From contig JAOUKW010000127.1 of the NCBI GenBank assembly GCA_029882335.1, forward strand, positions 1 to 10,273: a stretch of DNA of 10,273 nucleotides. The letters run 5' to 3'. Of the stretch, positions 5,902-10,273 are shown piece by piece. Position 1 is the first letter of the stretch; each line of letters starts with the position of its first letter. A program made the position numbers and the translations under genes. The notes under the pieces were generated by a model. It was not told where the DNA came from, ran no database searches, and saw only the letters and a program-made list of their open reading frames with translations. The stretch comes from Candidatus Heimdallarchaeota archaeon (lineage in GTDB: Archaea > Asgardarchaeota > Heimdallarchaeia > Heimdallarchaeales > Kariarchaeaceae).

Positions 5902-7356
5902 TTGGGGTTTGTGGATGGAAAAGACATTGCTGAAATGGCTGTATTAAGAGCTCAAGAGCTTCAATGTAGCTATGCAGAAGCAAGATATATAAAATCAAGA
6001 AATACAACCATTGCCATGACTAGTGGTAATGTAGCTGGAATTGGTTCATCTGATAGTTATGGACTTGGTGTGAGAATTATTCACTCTGGTGGATTGAGTT
6101 TTTTCTCCCTTAATAATTTTAATAAGGATTTATTAGAAAAAAATTTAAGACAAGCAATAAGATTAGCGCAAAGTTCTAATAGAAAGGATAATCCAATTGA
6201 ATTTGTTCCGGTAAAAGGAGTAGAAGACTCTTGGAAGGTAGATTATAAGAAAAGTTTTGCCGATATTTCAAATGAGGAAAAATTAACCCGATTGCAAGAA
6301 ATTGATAAATTGTCCCAACAACCATGGGAAGCTGAATTAGTATCAAGGAATATTTTCTATTCGGACTTGGTTGAAAATAAATATCTAGTAACCTCCGATG
6401 GGTCAAAAATTACATCTGAATTACAGAGATTATATTTTACTTGGAATTTTAGGAGTTTGCATAAGGAAAGTGGACATGAAGAAAGTCGATATTCTTCTTT
6501 TACACGTACTCAAGGTTGGGAAGTGATGGAAGAAGAAGCAACAGTCCAAGCTTATTTACAAGATATTGATAGAACAACAAAGGCAACTGCTAGGTCAAAA
6601 CTTATTGATTTTGACTCAAATGTTGATTTCATTATAAGTGGAGAAATACAAGGAATTATCAGTCATGAGAATTGTGGTCATCCACATGAAGCAGATAGAA
6701 TCCTTGGACGAGAAGGTGCTGAAGCTGGAGAATCTTATATCCAAGAACATATACTCGGAGAAAGTATGATTGCTTCAGAGGAATTGACCATAATTGATGA
6801 TCCAACAATTCCTAACTCTGGTGGTTATTACAAATATGATGATGAAGGAGTTCCAGCAAGAAAAAGAGAGTTAATTAAAAATGGTTTACTAAATGAATTA
6901 TTACATAATCGAGAAACAGCCAAGATTTATGGAATCGAAGAAAGCAATGCGGCTGCAAGGGTATCTGAATATAATCGAGAACCAATTATTAGAATGGCAA
7001 ATACAGGATTTGCACCTGGGTCTTATAGTTCTGATGAAATATTTGAAGATGTAAAAAAAGGTATATACTTAGAATCATTTAGTGAATGGAATATTGATGA
7101 TAGAAGATATCAATGTCTCTATAAGGGTATTGTCGCTAGATTGATCGAAAATGGAACCTTAACCGATACATACATTCGGAGACCAACTCTTGAGCTAACA
7201 ACTACAGCACTTCTTAAATCAGTTGATGCTGTAACAAAAGATGGTTTTGTTGCTGAAGGAGCAACTTGTGGTAAAGGAAATCCTATGCAAGGTGCTCCAG
7301 TATGGACTTTTGGTAATTCATTTGCGAGACTTAGGAGTGTTCCAGTCCGATTTTAG
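5902..7356 (+). CDS. tldD: TldD family metallopeptidase subunit
   Basis: This 484-residue protein is the catalytic half of the TldD/TldE heterodimer, a cytosolic zinc peptidase that cleaves small or unfolded peptides; in E. coli it matures microcin B17 and degrades the CcdA antitoxin. The metal-binding HExxxH helix is seen as HENCGH (255-260). The third ligand, a late cysteine in TldD, corresponds to Cys456 in ATCGKG. The N-terminal domain carries the usual YAEARYIKSRNTTIAM strand region (19-34) and the C-terminus ends in the family's beta strands. The start is not certain: the frame is closed by a TGA at 5890, and candidates are TTG 5902, GTG 5911 and ATG 5935. TTG 5902 is preferred because it keeps the first helix (KDIAEMAVLRAQEL) and lies at leaderless distance from a TATA box. 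tldE follows after 11 bases. Confidence 0.93.
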   Translation: MGFVDGKDIAEMAVLRAQELQCSYAEARYIKSRNTTIAMTSGNVAGIGSSDSYGLGVRIIHSGGLSFFSLNNFNKDLLEKNLRQAIRLAQSSNRKDNPIEFVPVKGVEDSWKVDYKKSFADISNEEKLTRLQEIDKLSQQPWEAELVSRNIFYSDLVENKYLVTSDGSKITSELQRLYFTWNFRSLHKESGHEESRYSSFTRTQGWEVMEEEATVQAYLQDIDRTTKATARSKLIDFDSNVDFIISGEIQGIISHENCGHPHEADRILGREGAEAGESYIQEHILGESMIASEELTIIDDPTIPNSGGYYKYDDEGVPARKRELIKNGLLNELLHNRETAKIYGIEESNAAARVSEYNREPIIRMANTGFAPGSYSSDEIFEDVKKGIYLESFSEWNIDDRRYQCLYKGIVARLIENGTLTDTYIRRPTLELTTTALLKSVDAVTKDGFVAEGATCGKGNPMQGAPVWTFGNSFARLRSVPVRF

Positions 7357-7361
7357 GAGGA
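7355..7361 (+). promoter_or_regulatory. Shine-Dalgarno sequence of tldE, overlapping the tldD stop
   Basis: AGGAGGA begins inside the tldD TAG (7354-7356) and ends six bases before the tldE ATG. This is the strongest ribosome binding site in the window and shows tldE is translated from the tldD transcript, likely coupled to tldD termination. Confidence 0.85.
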
Positions 7362-7367
7362 TTTTGT

Positions 7368-8756
7368 ATGAGTGAATTTGAAACAAAAAAAGAAGTTATT
7401 GACTTTGTATTAAAAAAATCGAAAGAATTTGATTTTAATGAATTTGCATGTGATTTGTTGGTTTCTGTGACGAAACAGCTTAGATTTTATGATAATAAAA
7501 TTAGTATAAGTAAAATTTGGAATTCTGACAAGCTCCAACTATTTGCATCAACAGTTGATTATCGAATTTATGGTACAGATATTTTAGATGTAACCCCAAT
7601 TAAAATTGAGGAAGCATTAAAAGAATTAAAAAGTAAATTAGATATATCTCCACCTAATCCATTTTATGAGGGATTAGCTCCATATACCCAAATTGATTAT
7701 GGTAATCTTAATGCGTTTTTTGATGAAAAAGTTGAAGATCTGGGGGACTATGCAGGTGACAAAGTAATGGGTGCAATTAATTCTGCTTTAGAAGCAGGTG
7801 CAAACAAATCAGCAGGTTTGTTACAATTTGATTCAAATCAGTATTTTGTTGCTAATTCTCATGGACTAAATAATTCGTTCAAACAAAGCAATTACCAATT
7901 TACTATTCGATCCTTCGTTGATGGAGAATCAACCGGTCAAGGTGTAGCAGCAGGTCGAGATATAAGCTCGATTGAGAATAAATTAGTAAAAGCTGGAGAT
8001 CAAGCAGGTAGATTGGCTAAATTAAGTCAAAATGCAACCATGGGTAAGGGAGGTCAATATGATTTGGTTTTATCTCCAACTGTTGCTGCAAATATTTTTG
8101 GAGGTATAATTGGGGCTGCAAATCCAATTTCAGAAATATTTGGTTTTTCTCCCTTCAAAGATAAAGTTGGTGAGCAATTAGCTCCTGATTGGATGACTGT
8201 TACAAATAATTCTAGACATCCCGAGGGTCCAATAAGTACTCCTTTTGATTTTGAAGGACATAAAACTGGTCAAACCAATATAATCGAGAATGGAATTTTC
8301 AAGAGAATCGTTCATTCATATTCTACAAGCAAGAAATTTGGAGGTGAACCAACAGGAAGTACCTTTTTATTTGATATTGGGGGTGCAAAAATGGTTGGAC
8401 CTTCAACTTCCAATGTATTTATAGATGGGGGAAATAATTCGTTAGATGAGTTATTAGATAAGACCTCTGATCGACCAACTCTTTATATTACAAGCAATTG
8501 GTATACTCGCTTTGCAAACTATGTTGAAACTGAATTCTCATCTGTTCCTAGAGATGCGATATTAAGTGTAGAAAATGGTGAGCTTACTAAACCTGTTAAG
8601 AAAATACGTATTTCGGATAATATATTGGGGATGATGAAACGTATAGTTGGGGGTACTAAAGAAACTGAACTAATTTGGTGGTGGGAGGTAGAAATGCCTG
8701 TTTCAAGTCCTGCAATTCGTGTTGAAGATGTTCGCATTACAACTGCTGGAAAATAA
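7368..8756 (+). CDS. tldE: TldE/PmbA family subunit, non-catalytic partner of TldD
   Basis: This 462-residue protein is homologous to TldD but lacks its HExxxH metal site; the corresponding region reads SPTVAANIFGGI (236-247). In E. coli TldE pairs with TldD to close a cavity around the TldD zinc and admits only extended or unfolded peptides. Family marks include FEGHKTGQTNIIENGIFK in the middle of the C-terminal domain, GGAKMVGPST, and the C-terminal SSPAIRVEDVRITTAGK strand. Length is normal. The start is fixed by the strong Shine-Dalgarno 6 bases upstream. It is the second gene of a two-gene operon; the next gene is 130 bases away with its own promoter. Which native peptide is processed is unknown: no small precursor gene was found next to the pair. 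Confidence 0.92.
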   Translation: MSEFETKKEVIDFVLKKSKEFDFNEFACDLLVSVTKQLRFYDNKISISKIWNSDKLQLFASTVDYRIYGTDILDVTPIKIEEALKELKSKLDISPPNPFYEGLAPYTQIDYGNLNAFFDEKVEDLGDYAGDKVMGAINSALEAGANKSAGLLQFDSNQYFVANSHGLNNSFKQSNYQFTIRSFVDGESTGQGVAAGRDISSIENKLVKAGDQAGRLAKLSQNATMGKGGQYDLVLSPTVAANIFGGIIGAANPISEIFGFSPFKDKVGEQLAPDWMTVTNNSRHPEGPISTPFDFEGHKTGQTNIIENGIFKRIVHSYSTSKKFGGEPTGSTFLFDIGGAKMVGPSTSNVFIDGGNNSLDELLDKTSDRPTLYITSNWYTRFANYVETEFSSVPRDAILSVENGELTKPVKKIRISDNILGMMKRIVGGTKETELIWWWEVEMPVSSPAIRVEDVRITTAGK

Positions 8757-8857
8757 TAATTCTAATGCTGATAATTGCTTAGTAAATATATTATATTTAA
8801 TTACAAAATGATTATCTGTTCTGTTATTTAATAAAATTACTTGCTATTTAGATTAAA

Positions 8858-8868
8858 CTTAAAAAAAA
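8858..8868 (+). promoter_or_regulatory. Weak TATA-like box of the SDR gene
   Basis: CTTAAAAAAAA is centred about 24-27 bases before the ATG at 8887 with no Shine-Dalgarno present, consistent with a leaderless start. The match is poor in TATA character and the region is A-rich, so support is limited. Confidence 0.3.
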
Positions 8869-8886
8869 TATAATATTTACAATATT

Positions 8887-9672
8887 ATGGAGACCGGATT
8901 AAATAATTCTCATATATTTATCACTGGAGCTAGTGGTGGAATAGGATTAATTACAGCTCAAAAATTTATTGAAGAAGGGGCCAAAGTATCATTACATTAT
9001 AATTCAAATATAGAACCATTAAATGTTTTACTTGAATCTTATCCTGAGAGAACTTGTGCGGTTCAAGCAAATGTAAAAAATGAATTAGATGTTATTGCTG
9101 CAATTAATGAATCAACTTCATTATTAGGACCAATTAATTGTATAGTAATTAATCATGGTATATGGATAGTTAATGAAGCACCAGTGGTGGATATGTCTTT
9201 GAAACAATGGCAACATACCATAGACATTGATCTAACTGGTTCATTTCTATTTGCAAGAGAATATCTCAAGCAATTGAAGGATAAAGAATTATCAAATGTG
9301 AGTATTATATTTATTGGATCTACTGCCGGTATATTTGGAGAGGCAAGACACGCAGATTATGCTGCGAGTAAATCTGCATTGACATATGGGTTAATGAGGT
9401 CTTTGAAAAATGAAATAGTTTTAATTAATAAAAGGGGTAGAGTAAATACTGTTGCTCCGGGTTGGGTACTTACACCGATGGCTGAAAAAAGTCTAGAAGA
9501 CACATCTATTGTTGAAAAAGTTTACAAGACCATGCCTTTAAGAAAAATAGCTACACCTGATGATGTTGCTAATTCAATTGTATTTTTGGCATCTGAAAAA
9601 TTAGCAGGTCACTTGAGTGGAAATATTATAGAAGTTACTGGAGGGATGGAAGGTCGTGTATTATTTGATTGA
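8887..9672 (+). CDS. Classical short-chain dehydrogenase/reductase (SDR), substrate unknown
   Basis: This 261-residue cytosolic enzyme has the classical SDR layout. The Rossmann glycine motif is TGASGGIG (13-20) and the structural NNAG motif is changed to NHG (89-91). The active site has Ser145, Tyr158 and Lys162 (YAASK). The fourth member of the usual tetrad, Asn in an N-L-x-G segment, is Asp115 in DIDLTGS. The C-terminal PLRKIATPDDVANSIVFLAS and GNIIEVTGG are typical of FabG-like and sugar or alcohol SDRs. It should reduce or oxidise a carbonyl/hydroxyl with NAD(P)H. HYN at 37-39 in place of an acidic residue after beta-2 hints at NADP(H), a weak indication. The gene is monocistronic, 130 bases after tldE, and followed by two hairpins. 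Confidence 0.9.
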   Translation: METGLNNSHIFITGASGGIGLITAQKFIEEGAKVSLHYNSNIEPLNVLLESYPERTCAVQANVKNELDVIAAINESTSLLGPINCIVINHGIWIVNEAPVVDMSLKQWQHTIDIDLTGSFLFAREYLKQLKDKELSNVSIIFIGSTAGIFGEARHADYAASKSALTYGLMRSLKNEIVLINKRGRVNTVAPGWVLTPMAEKSLEDTSIVEKVYKTMPLRKIATPDDVANSIVFLASEKLAGHLSGNIIEVTGGMEGRVLFD

Positions 9673-9703
9673 ACTAAATTAATAATTATAGTGAATCAAA
9701 CAC

Positions 9704-9732
9704 TGAAAATTAAAATTTCATGTTAATTTTCA
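9704..9732 (+). terminator. Hairpin downstream of the SDR gene, possible terminator
   Basis: TGAAAATTAA (9704-9713) and TTAATTTTCA (9723-9732) form a perfect 10-bp stem with a 9-base loop, 31 bases after the stop codon. It is AT-only apart from one pair and is not followed by a T-tract, so it may be a 3' end structure rather than an intrinsic terminator. Confidence 0.35.
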
Positions 9733-9741
9733 AATATAATA

Positions 9742-9780
9742 TATTTATTATAGTGATATATTGATTAAATATAATAAATA
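9742..9780. repeat. Second inverted repeat downstream of the SDR gene
   Basis: TATTTATTATA (9742-9752) and TATAATAAATA (9770-9780) are perfect 11-base arms around a 17-base loop, nine bases after the previous hairpin. All pairs are A-T, so chance is possible, but the tandem arrangement is noteworthy. Confidence 0.35.
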
Positions 9781-9900
9781 CATAGTTTGAAATTTAAAAT
9801 ATCGTCATAAATATGGATAATTGTGATTTATAATTTGATTTATTGCTATGTCGCTATTCTATGAATAATTGAATTGTATTTAAGAAGCATTATACAATAA

Positions 9901-9908
9901 TTTATATA
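9901..9908 (+). promoter_or_regulatory. TATA box of the right-edge secreted-protein gene
   Basis: TTTATATA predicts a transcript start near 9930 and so a leader of about 40 bases, which contains the GAGGTGA ribosome binding site. Confidence 0.5.
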
Positions 9909-9952
9909 CATAAATTGTGCGGAAAACATATTCTGGGTCGTGTTAACAACCC

Positions 9953-9959
9953 GAGGTGA
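9953..9959 (+). promoter_or_regulatory. Shine-Dalgarno sequence GAGGTGA
   Basis: GAGGTGA ends nine bases before the ATG at 9969 and fixes that start. It is identical to the site before the secreted protein at 4810. Confidence 0.65.
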
Positions 9960-9968
9960 ATATAAAAG

Positions 9969-10273
9969 ATGAAGAAATTAAGTATGTCATTTATTATGTT
10001 AACCCTTTTTGTATCTGCTTTTGCAACCATGAATTTGGTAACTTCAGAACACAATACTGAATTTTCCGTAAATGGATGTGAAACACCTACAGAATGGCTT
10101 AACATTACTATGATGAATAGAAAATTTATGGTAGATGGAGCAGAATTAAAAACTGTTACCGTTGGTAAAAACGCATGTCTTGGTATGATGACTGAAAATC
10201 ATGATAATGAAGAGCATGATTTCACTGTAAAAGATGGTGATGATGAAGTAATTCACATGGATACACCTGCAAA
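9969..10273 (+). CDS. Partial secreted protein, possible cupredoxin-like domain
   Basis: The frame opens at ATG 9969 and stays open through 101 full codons to the window edge, so the 3' end is missing. It begins with a signal peptide (MKKLSMSFIMLTLFVSAFA, cleavage perhaps near residue 19-27), so the product is exported. The mature part has two cysteines (Cys37 and Cys68), many acidic residues, and a segment reading ENHDNEEHDFTVKDGDD (74-90). A T-V-x-x-G/N strand followed by N-x-x-x-x-x-HDF resembles the first copper-ligand histidine of cupredoxins such as plastocyanin-like electron carriers. The C-terminal Cys/His/Met ligand cluster needed to confirm this lies outside the window. If correct it would be an extracytoplasmic copper electron carrier or copper binder; otherwise an unknown secreted protein. 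Start support from the Shine-Dalgarno and signal peptide is good. Confidence 0.75.
   Translation, partial: MKKLSMSFIMLTLFVSAFATMNLVTSEHNTEFSVNGCETPTEWLNITMMNRKFMVDGAELKTVTVGKNACLGMMTENHDNEEHDFTVKDGDDEVIHMDTPA

Noticed and set aside
8519..8737. Minus-strand frame inside tldE
   Set aside because: Antisense shadow; the plus strand encodes a conserved TldE C-terminus here.
9902..10105. Minus-strand frame overlapping the right-edge gene
   Set aside because: It opposes a plus-strand frame that has a TATA box, Shine-Dalgarno and signal peptide, and itself shows no recognisable features.
1..10273. CRISPR arrays, tRNA or rRNA genes, insertion sequences, toxin-antitoxin or defence clusters
   Set aside because: No regularly spaced repeats, cloverleaf, rRNA core, transposase or integrase motifs, or paired defence genes were seen on either strand.

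Overview
The window reads as AT-rich archaeal DNA. Most gene starts have a TATA-like box centred about 25-29 bases before the first codon and no Shine-Dalgarno sequence, which is the arrangement of leaderless archaeal promoters. The few Shine-Dalgarno sequences present (AGGAGGA, GAGGTGA) match the archaeal 16S 3' end. Membrane and secreted proteins carry N-x-S/T sequons and a leucine-rich-repeat protein is present. Low GC, an ETHE1-like persulfide dioxygenase fusion and an LRR membrane protein together suggest an Asgard archaeon of the Heimdallarchaeia type. That placement is inference; 'archaeon' is much firmer.

Layout. At the left edge a minus-strand gene starts at base 42 and runs off the window. 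Divergent from it is a Rid-family protein (200-586). A 672-base gap (587-1258) holds no intact gene, but has a possible minus-strand relic of a membrane-protein C-terminus and two good inverted repeats. A rhodanese-metallo-beta-lactamase fusion of the persulfide dioxygenase type follows (1259-2371), with a dyad beside its TATA box. Next come three envelope genes: an LRR protein with membrane segments (2570-3622), a small two-pass membrane protein with a sequon-rich outer domain (3788-4369) and a secreted beta-rich protein (4810-5628). The tldD-tldE pair (5902-8756) is an operon in which the tldE ribosome binding site overlaps the tldD stop. A short-chain dehydrogenase (8887-9672), a tandem pair of hairpins and the 5' part of a secreted, possibly cupredoxin-like protein (9969 to the right edge) finish the window.

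Genes working together. Only tldD-tldE is clearly one transcription unit, expected to form the TldD/TldE peptidase complex. All other genes appear to have their own promoters and are codirectional except the left-edge gene. No mobile element, CRISPR array, rRNA or tRNA was seen. I did not find a convincing novel multi-gene system. The most useful leads are the persulfide dioxygenase fusion with its candidate operator, the palindrome at 1003-1030, the difference between leaderless starts and Shine-Dalgarno-led secreted genes, and the unlisted partial genes at both edges.
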